Positions 1 to 8,375 of a stretch of 64,000 nt of DNA are shown here, piece after piece. The stretch spans positions 37,331-101,330 of the forward strand of contig JAQVBU010000007.1 of NCBI GenBank assembly GCA_028690155.1, written 5' to 3'. The notes beneath the pieces are model-generated. The model did no database searches and was not told the DNA's origin. It was given only the letters and a program-made list of their open reading frames with translations. A program made the translations under genes and the position numbers. The stretch is from Alphaproteobacteria bacterium (GTDB lineage: Bacteria > Pseudomonadota > Alphaproteobacteria > UBA9219). Within the stretch, counting starts at the first letter, position 1, and each line of letters begins with the position of its first letter.

Positions 1-390
1 TGCGCGTAGGCGCACGAAACGAAACGGAACCGTTTTCCTGTTGGCAGGGCTGCTTGGAATGGTTGATTACGGAATGAAAGATAAACGAATGCCCCCGGCG
101 GCTACGCCGGTGGTGGGCGCAACAGGGCCCGTGCGCGTAGGCGCACGAAACGAAATGGAACCGTTTTCCTGTTGGCAGGGCTGCTTGGTAACGGTTGATT
201 ACGGAATGAAAGATAAACGAATGCCCCCGGCGGCTACGCCGGTGGTGGGCGCAACAGGGCCCGTGCGCGTAGGCGCACGAAACGAAACGGAACCGTTTTC
301 CTGTTGGCAGGGCTGCTTGGAATGGTTGATTACGGAATGAAAGATAAACGAATGCCCCCGGCGGCTACGCCGGTGGTGGGCGCAACAGGG
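1..390. repeat. Tandem ~131-bp repeat carrying tRNA-Val 3' ends
   Basis: Three near-identical copies of a 131-132 bp unit start at positions 1, 132 and 264; the third stops at 390, where it runs into the intact tRNA-Val gene. Each unit contains the last 17 nt of that tRNA, including CCA, on the minus strand, then a GC-rich hairpin (CCGGCG/CGCCGG), a second hairpin (GTGCGC/GCGCAC) and a short AACGG/CCGTT palindrome. Copies differ by a few substitutions and one indel near 188-191. The array begins at the window edge, so it may be longer. A 99-residue open frame across it (41-340) is the repeat translated and is not called as a gene. Confidence 0.9.
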
Positions 391-448
391 ATTGAACCTG
401 TGACCCCTACCATGTCAAGGTAGTGCTCTCCCGCTGAGCTATGCGCCC
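374..448 (-). tRNA. tRNA-Val (anticodon GAC)
   Basis: The minus strand folds into a standard 75-nt cloverleaf with encoded CCA. The acceptor stem pairs GGGCGCA with TGCGCCC, the anticodon loop is TTGACAT (anticodon GAC, reading GUC/GUU), and the T loop is TTCAATC. It lies 68 bp downstream of the uracil-DNA glycosylase gene on the same strand and could be co-transcribed. Its 3' end is repeated in the adjacent tandem array. Confidence 0.95.
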
Positions 449-516
449 TTTCAAGTTGCTGCGTTTTAAGGGGTTTGAGGCCTTAGGGCAAGCGAAAAAA
501 TCGCTTTTTCTCTTCT

Positions 517-1119
517 TTAAGCGGTTAGGCGTTTTTTGACTTCTTTAAAATGGCTTAACCATGCGTCTTGCAAGGCCCAATTGCCGCGAAGGATAAAGCT
601 GGGATGATAGGTTGGGATGACCAGAAGCTTTGGATTTAGACGGCAAGGCAAGGGGGTGCCGACTTTGTCGAGCAGGCCGTTTTCGCCGGTCAATGCCCAT
701 AAGGGCGTTCGTCCAAGCGCCATGACGACTTTGGGATTCTTGCGGATCAGCGTTTTTTTGAGGTGGTCGATTTCGGCGGCGAAGGAGTCTTTGCAAAAAG
801 CGCTTCCAAATTTTCCGTAGCGATCGGCTAAGGAAAAATTTTCCGCACACGCGGCGCGGCGCGACGCAAAAAAATGGGCGACTTTGTTTTCCGGCGGTTG
901 GAACCGGAACACGTTGGCGACCAGCGTGTCGGCGCGATCGATTCCGGCGCGCTCCAGCATGGAATCCAAAAGCTGCCCGCTGCGTCCGACAAAGGGCTTT
1001 TTTTGACGCGCTTCTTCGGCTCCCGGCGCTTCCCCAACAAGCACAAGCCCATTCCAGTCCTTTGTCGGATAAGCGTAGTCCGCAAAGGGAAGGACTTCCC
1101 CTTCCAACGATTGCTTCAT
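517..1119 (-). CDS. Uracil-DNA glycosylase, family 4-like
   Basis: A 200-residue enzyme expected to remove uracil from DNA to start base-excision repair. The family-4 motif GEAPG is at residues 29-33, PFVGRSG at 42-48 and the second active-site motif HPS at 162-164. Family-4 enzymes usually carry a 4Fe-4S cluster with an N-terminal CxxC pair and a Cys just after the NV motif; here the N-terminal pair is absent and the NV motif is followed by FRFQPP without Cys. Only Cys91, Cys109 and Cys149 are present, so the cluster is probably lost. The open frame extends upstream to 1308, but that overlaps the methyltransferase-like gene; the ATG at 1119 lies 8 nt after that gene's stop and fits an operon. 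Substrate range is inferred from the family. Confidence 0.8.
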   Translation of the reverse strand: MKQSLEGEVLPFADYAYPTKDWNGLVLVGEAPGAEEARQKKPFVGRSGQLLDSMLERAGIDRADTLVANVFRFQPPENKVAHFFASRRAACAENFSLADRYGKFGSAFCKDSFAAEIDHLKKTLIRKNPKVVMALGRTPLWALTGENGLLDKVGTPLPCRLNPKLLVIPTYHPSFILRGNWALQDAWLSHFKEVKKRLTA

Positions 1120-1127
1120 GTCCGCAG

Positions 1128-1856
1128 TCAAGCCTTGAACATAAGGATCTGGTAATAGTCGCCGAAGATTTTCTTTCGGCTGACCAGTTTGTCCACGAAG
1201 GGCTTGGGAACCCACGCGCCAATGTCGTCGTTCTTCCAGATTTGCGGCGCGAACGGCTCCAGAAAGCGTAGGAAGGGGAGGTAAATGTACCGTAACGGGT
1301 GCCACCACTTGGGCTTGGAGAATTCAACGACCAAAATCGTTCCGCCCGGCTTGGCGACGCGGAAGGCTTCGTTGAAGGCTTTCTCCTTCGCTTCCTTGGG
1401 AAGTTCGTGTGGCAGGAAGAACATCAGCACGCGGTCATACGTCTGATCGGGCAACAGGGACATCGCGGTGGCGTCCATGTTGAACAGACGAAGGTTGTCG
1501 GCGTTCGGGATCTTGCGCTTCAGGTTGCGCAACTGATGGATTACGACGTCCACGACGTCCAGCGATCCGCCCGAGGCCGTGATCTTTTTATGGAGCATCG
1601 GAGTCAGCGCGCCATACGCGCACGACATCTGGAGCGTTTTGCCATCAAGGGCATCGCCGAACGCGGCCAGCGCTTCGCCGCGCAGACGTTTGTAGTGGAA
1701 CCAGAGGATCAAGTCGATCAACCAGTCCCGTTCCCAGAATTTGATGGCCCAAGGACGGGCATAGGCCCACCAATAGTATTTTTCGAGATAAGCGGGAACG
1801 ATAACATTAGAAGCTGTGACGATGCCGTCGTCCGCGGGGTTTTGCGTATTCGTCAT
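1128..1856 (-). CDS. rquA: RquA-type rhodoquinone biosynthesis protein
   Basis: A 242-residue class I methyltransferase-fold protein. It resembles RquA, which converts ubiquinone to rhodoquinone using SAM; rhodoquinone carries electrons to fumarate at low oxygen. Supporting motifs are PAYLEKYYWWAY at residues 21-32, LQMSCAYG at 75-82 where normal methyltransferases have a GxGxG loop, SLDVVDV at 98-104, MFFLPHELP near 135-143 and WWHPLRY at 164-170. The non-canonical SAM loop is an RquA hallmark and separates it from UbiE/UbiG. The ATG at 1856 is preceded by a strong AGGAGG ribosome site, so the in-frame upstream start at 1883 is rejected. It lies 63 bp downstream of the TPR gene and 8 nt upstream of the uracil-DNA glycosylase. 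A generic methyltransferase is the alternative. Confidence 0.8.
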   Translation of the reverse strand: MTNTQNPADDGIVTASNVIVPAYLEKYYWWAYARPWAIKFWERDWLIDLILWFHYKRLRGEALAAFGDALDGKTLQMSCAYGALTPMLHKKITASGGSLDVVDVVIHQLRNLKRKIPNADNLRLFNMDATAMSLLPDQTYDRVLMFFLPHELPKEAKEKAFNEAFRVAKPGGTILVVEFSKPKWWHPLRYIYLPFLRFLEPFAPQIWKNDDIGAWVPKPFVDKLVSRKKIFGDYYQILMFKA

Positions 1857-1919
1857 AATAAGAACGACCTCCTGAAGATCCACACGAATAACCCTAGCAT
1901 GAGTCGTGCGTCTCTGTCT

Positions 1920-3593
1920 TCACACGACTTTTTCGGCCAGGGCCTTTCGAACACGAAGGATCACGTCTTCCCAATCGGCCTTCGTTTTTTGCCGGAACAG
2001 CCGCATCGACGGATACCACGGACTATCGTCGCGGTCTGTTAGCCAACGCCAATCTGGCGCAAAGGGCAGAAGAAGCCATGTGGGCTTGCCCATACCGCCG
2101 GCCAGATGGGCGACGGCTGTATCGCAGGTGACGACAAGGTTCATCTGCGCGACGAGACGGGCCGTCGCCAGGAAATCGGTCAAGGCCGGCGCAAGGTCCG
2201 TAATCGGCAGGGTCGCCAGAAGAGCGTCGTCGCCCGGGCGTTTGTCGCGCATCAGGCTAAAGAACGCGGCGTCGTTTTCCCGGAGCAGCGGCACGAAAAG
2301 CGAAAGAGGAAGGCTGCGGCGGCGATCGTCGCCGAAGGACGGCTTGCCTGCCCAGACGAGGCCCACGCGCGGTTTGGAGGATGCCGGAAGCCGTGTCGCA
2401 CAATCCGGTTCGGGGGAGGGCAGGTAGGGTACCGACGGCAGGGTCTCGATCGTCGTGCCCAGATGAAACGGCAAATCGAAGATGGATGTCTGATAGTCGA
2501 GGTCGCCCTGTTCTTCCGGGACCTTTGAGATAACCGTTTCGGCGAGAGAGGTTTGCCGAAGCAGGGGAACAAGCGCATCGTGCGCCAGAAGCACAACATG
2601 CGCGCCTTTTGCTTTCAGAAGAGGGAGAAAGCGGACAAGCATCAACACGTCGCCCAGGCCTTGTTCGCCGACCACAAGGATTTTTTTGTCCGAAAGATCT
2701 TCACCGTTCCAGAGCGGCGGCGGCACGGGCGGGCGTTGCGCGCGCCCGGCTTTTTTGAAGCGCGCACGGTAATGAGCAAAGCCGTTCCTAAAATCGCCGT
2801 GAAGCAGTTCGAGAAGCGCGAGGTTCCAATGCTGGACCGTGTAGTGCTCTTCGGGAAGAAAGGCCCCTTGTTCATCCTCGCGCGAGAAACCGACGAGGCC
2901 CAGCGCCTTGAGCAGACTCTCTTCGGCTTGGGTCCGTTGACCCAGCTTTTGGTAGGTCACGCCCAGCATGTCCCATGCTTCCAGGAAATCGGGACGTACG
3001 GCAAGCGCGCGTTTTAGATAACGGATGGCGTCTTCTTCCCTATTGTGCACATCCAACGCCAAGGCTTGGAGGGCAAGGACGCCCGGATCGTTCGGCGCCA
3101 AGGTTAAGGCCCGTTCGGCGGCGGCCGAGGCTTCGTCATAAGCTTTATTGCGGATCAGGAGGCTGCCGAGCCGAACCCAGAAGGCGCTGTCGTCAGGTCT
3201 GAGAGCCGTAAGCGTTCGTGCGTGCTCGATCGCGTCGTGCAGGCGGCCTGTTTCCTCAAAAAGACAGGCGAGCCTGAGGTGCGCGTCGACGAAGTCCGGC
3301 TTTCGCGCCACGGCTTCTTGAAAAGCTCGTACGGCGCCATCTTGTTCCTTCATCGCCGAAAGAACGGTTCCCAGATGAAAACGGAAAAGGGGTGTGGAGG
3401 GGTCTTTCTCGATGGCGCGATTCAATAGAGCGATCGCTTCCGTAAACTTGCCGCGCGCCGACAGGAGCACGCCCAAAAGAGCCAAGGCGTCCGGCTGTTC
3501 CGGATCATCGGCCAAGACCGCGCGGTAGAGCGTTTCCGCCTGTTCAAGGCGGCCCTGATGATGGCATTCAATCGCATACTGAAGGGACGGCAT
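1920..3593 (-). CDS. TPR protein with heptosyltransferase-like C-terminal domain
   Basis: A 557-residue protein. Roughly residues 1-230 are consecutive tetratricopeptide repeats with a regular A..LG..L pattern and a P at each repeat end. The C-terminal half resembles GT9/heptosyltransferase-like domains: VVGEQGLGDVLMLVRFLPLL near residues 307-326, GLVWAGKP near 410, and VVTCDTAVAHLAGGMGKPTW near 490, which in that family forms the nucleotide-sugar site. Such TPR-glycosyltransferase-like fusions are common in Alphaproteobacteria but their substrates are mostly unknown. It begins 7 nt after rnpA, so it is probably in the rpmH-rnpA transcript, a place where yidD or yidC is usual. Confidence 0.75.
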   Translation of the reverse strand: MPSLQYAIECHHQGRLEQAETLYRAVLADDPEQPDALALLGVLLSARGKFTEAIALLNRAIEKDPSTPLFRFHLGTVLSAMKEQDGAVRAFQEAVARKPDFVDAHLRLACLFEETGRLHDAIEHARTLTALRPDDSAFWVRLGSLLIRNKAYDEASAAAERALTLAPNDPGVLALQALALDVHNREEDAIRYLKRALAVRPDFLEAWDMLGVTYQKLGQRTQAEESLLKALGLVGFSREDEQGAFLPEEHYTVQHWNLALLELLHGDFRNGFAHYRARFKKAGRAQRPPVPPPLWNGEDLSDKKILVVGEQGLGDVLMLVRFLPLLKAKGAHVVLLAHDALVPLLRQTSLAETVISKVPEEQGDLDYQTSIFDLPFHLGTTIETLPSVPYLPSPEPDCATRLPASSKPRVGLVWAGKPSFGDDRRRSLPLSLFVPLLRENDAAFFSLMRDKRPGDDALLATLPITDLAPALTDFLATARLVAQMNLVVTCDTAVAHLAGGMGKPTWLLLPFAPDWRWLTDRDDSPWYPSMRLFRQKTKADWEDVILRVRKALAEKVV

Positions 3594-3600
3594 GTCTTAG

Positions 3601-3963
3601 TTAACGATGCTCTTCCCACAGTTTCAAGCGTTTTAGCCCTTTTTGCAAATCGTTCTTAAGATCGGAAAAGGAGCACGCCGTTGTGCCTACACGAGCGATC
3701 AGCACATAGTCGTGAGACGTCGAGGCTTGGGGAAGGATCTGGTGCGCCAACGCTCTGAGCCGACGCCGAGCACGGTTTCGCGTTACGGCATTTCCGATTT
3801 TTTTGGTGGCGGTCAGGCCAAAACGGGGGCAGGGGAGTGGGGGATGTTCCCCCCCGACTTGGAGGACAAAACCGGGCGCGACCCAGCGCATGCCGCTCGA
3901 GGCGACGGCGAGAAATTCAGCGCGCTTGCTTAAAGATTCGAGTTTTTTCGGCGCGGAAATCAA
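3601..3963 (-). CDS. rnpA: Ribonuclease P protein component
   Basis: A 120-residue basic protein that assists the RNase P RNA in removing tRNA 5' leaders. The RNase P signature NAVTRNRARRRLR lies at about residues 58-70, preceded by RFGLTATKKIG. The start is 14 nt downstream of rpmH, the classic pairing. The N-terminal part holds a variable GGEHPPLPC insert. The gene has the usual length. Confidence 0.93.
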   Translation of the reverse strand: MISAPKKLESLSKRAEFLAVASSGMRWVAPGFVLQVGGEHPPLPCPRFGLTATKKIGNAVTRNRARRRLRALAHQILPQASTSHDYVLIARVGTTACSFSDLKNDLQKGLKRLKLWEEHR

Positions 3964-3977
3964 AAGGTGTGACCATG

Positions 3978-4112
3978 TTAGGCCGACAGCTTCTTGCGTC
4001 CCTGCGCACGGCGGCGAGCCAAAACCTTGCGGCCGTCGGCCGTGGCCATACGCGCACGAAAGCCATGGCGACGCTTGCGGACCAGCTTGCTGGGTTGATA
4101 AGTACGTTTCAT
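3978..4112 (-). CDS. rpmH: 50S ribosomal protein L34
   Basis: A 44-codon gene on the minus strand encoding the highly basic L34. The translation begins [20 protein letters not shown] and ends [10 protein letters not shown], which matches bacterial L34 along its full length. It is first in the rpmH-rnpA unit and sits behind a strong promoter. Confidence 0.95.
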   Translation of the reverse strand: MKRTYQPSKLVRKRRHGFRARMATADGRKVLARRRAQGRKKLSA

Positions 4113-4139
4113 GTTTCTTCTTCCCTTGAAAGAGGCTGC

Positions 4140-4168
4140 TTTATAAGGATTCGTTCTTTGGGAGTCAA
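4140..4168 (-). promoter_or_regulatory. Sigma70 promoter of rpmH-rnpA
   Basis: On the minus strand a -35 box TTGACT (4163-4168) and a -10 box TATAAA (4140-4145) are separated by exactly 17 nt, close to consensus. Transcription would start about 20 nt upstream of the rpmH ATG. Confidence 0.8.
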
Positions 4169-4346
4169 TTGTTTAGAACCCTTTCGTTTAAGAGACTCTA
4201 AAAGGATTTTTTTGCCGATCCCAAGGAGGGAAAAAGACTTGGATTTATATTGTCTTTATAAAACAAGGCATTAGTGACTTGTGGATAACTTGGCATGGGA
4301 TTTGCTCCTTATAAATAAAGAAAATTTTGTTCAGGAGGATTCTCTC

Positions 4347-5033
4347 ATGCGTGCTTTTTCCGAAAACAAGTCCATGCCGTTTTCTTCGACCGAGAAAGTA
4401 CGCTGGGGCGTCTTCGCGCCCATGCCCTCCGACCAACAATCCCATCAGGATGATGAAGATCGGAGTCAAAAAGCCGAACTTCGCCGCGCCATGGCCATCA
4501 TTCATGCCCAAGAAGCGAAAATTCGTACGCTTGAGGCGTTGGCCATAACGGATCTTTTGACCGGTCTTCTCAACAGACGCGGCTTTTTTTCAGCCTTCGA
4601 ACGCGAACTCGCTTTGGTCAAGCGCGATACAGACAATGAGGGCGTTTTGATGATGCTCCATCTCGACGGGCTCAAGGCCGTCAACGAGACATGGGGGCCG
4701 CGGATGGGCGATGCGTATTTACGCGCGGCGGCTAAGACGCTACGCGCGTCGGTGCGCGCCAGCGACATTGTCGCGCGCGTCGGGGGCGATAAATTTGCGG
4801 TGTTGTTGACACGGATCAACGAAAAGACCGCGGCGGCGCGTTGCGAAAAGATTGAACGCTCTTTTGGGCGCGTTCGCGTTCTTCCTGAAAAACTTCTTTT
4901 GAGGGCGAGCTTCGCTTCGGCGTCTTACCAAGGCTCGTCGCGCATGGACGACGTCTTTCAGGTCGCCGATTTGAAGCTCTGTGAGGCCAAGACGGAAAAA
5001 CGCGGCTTTATTGTTGTTGGCGAAGACGACTGA
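4347..5033 (+). CDS. GGDEF-domain protein with degenerate active site
   Basis: A 228-residue cytoplasmic protein: about 40 variable residues, a short coiled coil (40-65), then one GGDEF domain. The usual D..K.VN..WG..MGD core is present around residues 107-122. The signature reads GGDKF (146-150), so the second acidic residue of GG(D/E)EF is replaced by Lys. An RxxD inhibitory-site motif (RASD, 137-140) lies five residues upstream. This suggests a c-di-GMP-binding effector or a weak cyclase. The ATG at 4347 follows an AGGAGG site; an earlier ATG at 4281 has none. The last 26 bp overlap the convergent TMTC-like gene. Confidence 0.75.
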   Translation: MRAFSENKSMPFSSTEKVRWGVFAPMPSDQQSHQDDEDRSQKAELRRAMAIIHAQEAKIRTLEALAITDLLTGLLNRRGFFSAFERELALVKRDTDNEGVLMMLHLDGLKAVNETWGPRMGDAYLRAAAKTLRASVRASDIVARVGGDKFAVLLTRINEKTAAARCEKIERSFGRVRVLPEKLLLRASFASASYQGSSRMDDVFQVADLKLCEAKTEKRGFIVVGEDD

Positions 5034-6639
5034 ACGCTTTTCGCGCACGAGCCGTGTGAAAGGCAGCCTTGACGGGGTCGTGCAATAGGGTTTTGTAAAT
5101 GATCGAAAGCTGCACGTCGGCGCGGAAGAAATTCGGCTGTATTTTTTGCGCGCGTTCCAGATGATCAATGGCTTTGGCGACGTTTTCTTTGTCGGTGGAT
5201 TGACGTAGATATGCCAGAGCGAGGTTGTAGTGGGTTTCGGCATAAACGTCGCCAATCCTGATGCTGTGAAGAAAATAACGAATGGCTTTTTCGTGATCGT
5301 TGCGGTCGGTATAGTAAAGAGCCAGATTGTTGTATACGCGCGCGGACTCTTCGCCATTCTTGATAATCTGCATATAGAAGGTTTCGGGCGAGCGCCACAC
5401 CATGTTTTGGCTGTACGTTTTGGCGCCTAACGCTCCGGCAACGCCGAGCGTTGCAACAAGGCTTGCCGCAACGGCTTTGGGGGGCGCTCGTTCAAGAAGC
5501 GTGCTGATCGCTTGGGCGGCACCCAAGAAGAGCCCGATGGACGGGGTGTACATCCAGTGTTCAAGGAAGATGGAATTGACCACCACAAAGAGACCCGTGT
5601 TGGGTGCGTAGGCGACAGCGAACCACGCGAATCCCCATCCCAAGCCGCGCCAACGTTTTGTTTTTAGACTGTAGATTGTGACGCTTGCGGCAAGCAGGCT
5701 CATGATAAAACCCGTAAGGACGGGAATTCTTGCAAAAGTCGTCGGCAGGGAAAAATTGCGCTCCATATGCAGGTCATGCGGCCAGAAGAGAAGTTCGGCA
5801 TAGGCCGGTAATGTGGCAAGGAACGTATAGATTCGGCACAGGAAGCTTTCGGCATAAACCCGCATGGAAGAAAAGGCCTCCATGGCGAGGAAACGCTCGT
5901 AACTTTGAGGGCCGTCAAAGTCGGCCGTATGGATTCGCCAGTAAGCGAAAAGGATGCCGATTAACCACAAGGGCAACAAATGAAGGTGGACCCGCAAGGG
6001 TTGTTTTTGAGGGCTGAAGAGAAGGCATACCGTTGCAAGCGCAGGAAAGATGATGGCTGTTTCTTTGCTAACGAGGGCCAGAAGGAAAAGAGGGACGGTC
6101 AGGGCGACGCGAAAAGGCGTTGCTTGAGGCAACAGAACGATAAGGCCGGCCAGACAGAAAAAAACGAAAAGAGGATCCGCCGTTCCGCTGATATACGTCA
6201 CGGCTTCGGTATGAATGGGGTGGAGCCCCCATAAAAGAGCGCCGATGAACGCGCCGGTCGGCTTGAAGGCAAGCTTTCTTCCAAGGGCGAAGACAAGGCA
6301 TGTGTTGGCGGCGTGGAGCGCAACGTTCAGAAGGTGATAGAGAAAGGGGTGTTCGCCGCTGGCTTGAAAAATAAACCAGTAGAGAAGAATTTGCAGCGGT
6401 CGGAAGAATCCCCCTTCAATTTGCGCGCCGCTGGTGGTTGAGGTCGTCAGAATGTCGCCTAAATGGCTCCAGTCACGGAGATAGGCGTTCATTTTGATCA
6501 GCAGAGCGTCGTCGAAGACAAGCGCATTGTCAAAGCAGTTTGCATAGGCCGCAAGGACAGCCAGGACGAGGGCGAGATTCAAAACGGGGAGGGGGATGGA
6601 CGTCAGGCGCTTTTGGAGCGAAATCAGGGAAAAGGACAT
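5008..6639 (-). CDS. TMTC-like polytopic membrane protein with TPR tail
   Basis: A 543-residue protein with about ten hydrophobic helices across residues 15-410, followed by tetratricopeptide repeats to the C-terminus. The N-terminus has FDDALLIKMN in the first periplasmic loop, where GT-C glycosyltransferases carry acidic catalytic residues, then GGFFRPLQILLYW and HLLNVALHAANT, both typical of the TMTC/DUF1736 family. A lipid-linked sugar donor and protein O-glycosylation are plausible but not shown by the sequence. It overlaps the GGDEF gene tail to tail. Confidence 0.65.
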   Translation of the reverse strand: MSFSLISLQKRLTSIPLPVLNLALVLAVLAAYANCFDNALVFDDALLIKMNAYLRDWSHLGDILTTSTTSGAQIEGGFFRPLQILLYWFIFQASGEHPFLYHLLNVALHAANTCLVFALGRKLAFKPTGAFIGALLWGLHPIHTEAVTYISGTADPLFVFFCLAGLIVLLPQATPFRVALTVPLFLLALVSKETAIIFPALATVCLLFSPQKQPLRVHLHLLPLWLIGILFAYWRIHTADFDGPQSYERFLAMEAFSSMRVYAESFLCRIYTFLATLPAYAELLFWPHDLHMERNFSLPTTFARIPVLTGFIMSLLAASVTIYSLKTKRWRGLGWGFAWFAVAYAPNTGLFVVVNSIFLEHWMYTPSIGLFLGAAQAISTLLERAPPKAVAASLVATLGVAGALGAKTYSQNMVWRSPETFYMQIIKNGEESARVYNNLALYYTDRNDHEKAIRYFLHSIRIGDVYAETHYNLALAYLRQSTDKENVAKAIDHLERAQKIQPNFFRADVQLSIIYKTLLHDPVKAAFHTARARKAFSRLRQQQ

Positions 6640-6713
6640 GGCGGACCAATCAGGAGCAGAGCGACAAAGGGGGCGATTTTAGAGCCGTCGCGTCACTTGT
6701 TCAACAGGAGAGG

Positions 6714-8267
6714 TTATGACGGGGTCGGGAGGGCTGGAAAGCGGTGCCTTTCCCTTTGGGCCGTTTGCAGAAGGCTGCAGAAAGCCGGACTTTCAAAGCA
6801 TCGGCCATCGACAATGTGCCACGACGTTTTTTCAAAGGAGGCGAGCGGATCCCCGCTTGTCGGATCGACAAGGCAAAGCGTGTAGCGTTGTGCCAGACGG
6901 CGGAGGGCATTCGGAAACGATATCTTATCGCTTTTTTCAAGATAGTCTTTGAAGGCATCCAACGAGCCGATGTTCATGGTCTTCGTTTGCGTATCCGCGC
7001 GAGCGATCGTCGCGGGGGCGACTTTTCCCGGATTTTGTACGAAGGCGCTGTTGTCTAGAAGGGTGATAAGGGCGGGCGCTGTCTCGTCGGCCAAGAGAAT
7101 ATCCAGAAAATCTTCGCTTATTTCCCCATGGCCTGAAAGGAGGACCTCGGTCGAAATGAATTTACCTCTGTCGGCTTCTTTCGTCGGGGCAAACGCTCGC
7201 CGCCAAGCGCGGTCGCGCGCGGCAGCAAGGGGCGTGTGGATGAAGGATACGTGCGCCGTTTTTCCCACACGGCGACAGGTGTCGAGAATGGCGTCCAATT
7301 GAGGCCTTTGAGAGCGGGAGGACAACTCAAAAATGGTCAGAGGCGACGCCTTGCCTGTGCGCGCCAGATCCTTGAAAACGTCGATCGTCTTTAAGAAGAC
7401 TTCCGTTGACTCTTCTTGGGTCAGAAGTGTCGACGATCCCCATGCTGCAAGGGCTTCCTCTTTATTTTTAAGAAGAATATTCCTGTGGATGGATCGGTCG
7501 ATAAGGGCGACTTTGTGGCGATGGTCGTTTTTTAATTTTCCGGAAAGCGTGCTTTTCCCCGATCCTGGACCGGCAAAGAAGATCCGTGGATTGAGGGTGG
7601 CCGCGCTTGGCGGCAACCTTTCGAAAGTGAGCGCGTCGAGCCCTTTGCGAACGTGGTCTTTTAACAGGCTTTGCGTCCTTGCTTCGTTGGCGAGAAGTTG
7701 ATCCATTGTTAGCTTTATAAGAATAGCGTCTCTTGTTGTTTGCGGATCGGTTTCATCCAGCGTGTAACGGCTTTTTTCGATTCGGCGGCAGACGATGGCC
7801 GCGTTTTGTTGAAGGATCGTCGCGATTTTAGGTTCGGGAGCTTCGCCTTTTCCGTCTCTCAAAAACGCAAGGCCCCGCTGGACGGCTCTTTCCAGTTTTT
7901 GACGTTTTACTTCCTCTTCGCGAAAAACCGGCAAAAGCGTGGGGCGGATTTCTTTGAAGGCGTCGAGAGCGGTCTTCTCCAAATCCTCGTCGTTTTGAAC
8001 GACAGCCAGAAAATTCGTGTAGACGAGGGTCCAATGAAAAGCCTGTCGTTCAGGGCGATACGTCACAAGGGCATTTAAGGGTTGCGAAGCGGCATGCCCC
8101 GACGCCTGAGCCATGTCCAGAATTTCCTGAGGCGTCCGATAAGTGTTTTTCGGATCGAAGATGGTGAAATACGAAAGATTTGCGCCGTTCTGCGCCGCGG
8201 CCTGGTAAGCAGAGACTAACGTTATATCAGGGGATATTCCCTTTATGCCGTTCGATGAAAAAACCAA
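6714..8267 (-). CDS. Uncharacterised P-loop (zeta-toxin/kinase-like) protein
   Basis: A 517-residue protein I do not recognise as a named gene. A Walker A motif GPGSGKST is at residues 233-240, followed by a hydrophobic strand ending in ALIDRS and later HVSFIHTPLAAARDRAWRRA, an arrangement like zeta-toxin or chloramphenicol-phosphotransferase-type kinases. About 220 mostly helical residues precede it and about 100 follow it. There is no ATG near the start; a TTG at 8267, preceded by AAAGG about 10 nt upstream, is the best available start. No antitoxin-like small gene is visible next to it, so a toxin role is not supported beyond the fold. Confidence 0.5.
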   Translation of the reverse strand: MVFSSNGIKGISPDITLVSAYQAAAQNGANLSYFTIFDPKNTYRTPQEILDMAQASGHAASQPLNALVTYRPERQAFHWTLVYTNFLAVVQNDEDLEKTALDAFKEIRPTLLPVFREEEVKRQKLERAVQRGLAFLRDGKGEAPEPKIATILQQNAAIVCRRIEKSRYTLDETDPQTTRDAILIKLTMDQLLANEARTQSLLKDHVRKGLDALTFERLPPSAATLNPRIFFAGPGSGKSTLSGKLKNDHRHKVALIDRSIHRNILLKNKEEALAAWGSSTLLTQEESTEVFLKTIDVFKDLARTGKASPLTIFELSSRSQRPQLDAILDTCRRVGKTAHVSFIHTPLAAARDRAWRRAFAPTKEADRGKFISTEVLLSGHGEISEDFLDILLADETAPALITLLDNSAFVQNPGKVAPATIARADTQTKTMNIGSLDAFKDYLEKSDKISFPNALRRLAQRYTLCLVDPTSGDPLASFEKTSWHIVDGRCFESPAFCSLLQTAQRERHRFPALPTPS

Positions 8268-8375
8268 AAGCCCAAAACCTTTTTAATCATATCTAACTAT
8301 TGTAACACAAAAAAATCTATTACTTCAAATACCGTGTCGAACGGGTTGTCGGTTTCTTGAATTAAGAGGTTTCGA

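Noticed and set aside
41..340. 99-residue open frame at the left edge
   Set aside because: It is the tandem repeat read through; the same peptide recurs with each unit and there is no ribosome site.
1..390. Possible CRISPR array
   Set aside because: Units are 131-132 bp with no short repeat/variable spacer pattern; whole units are repeated.
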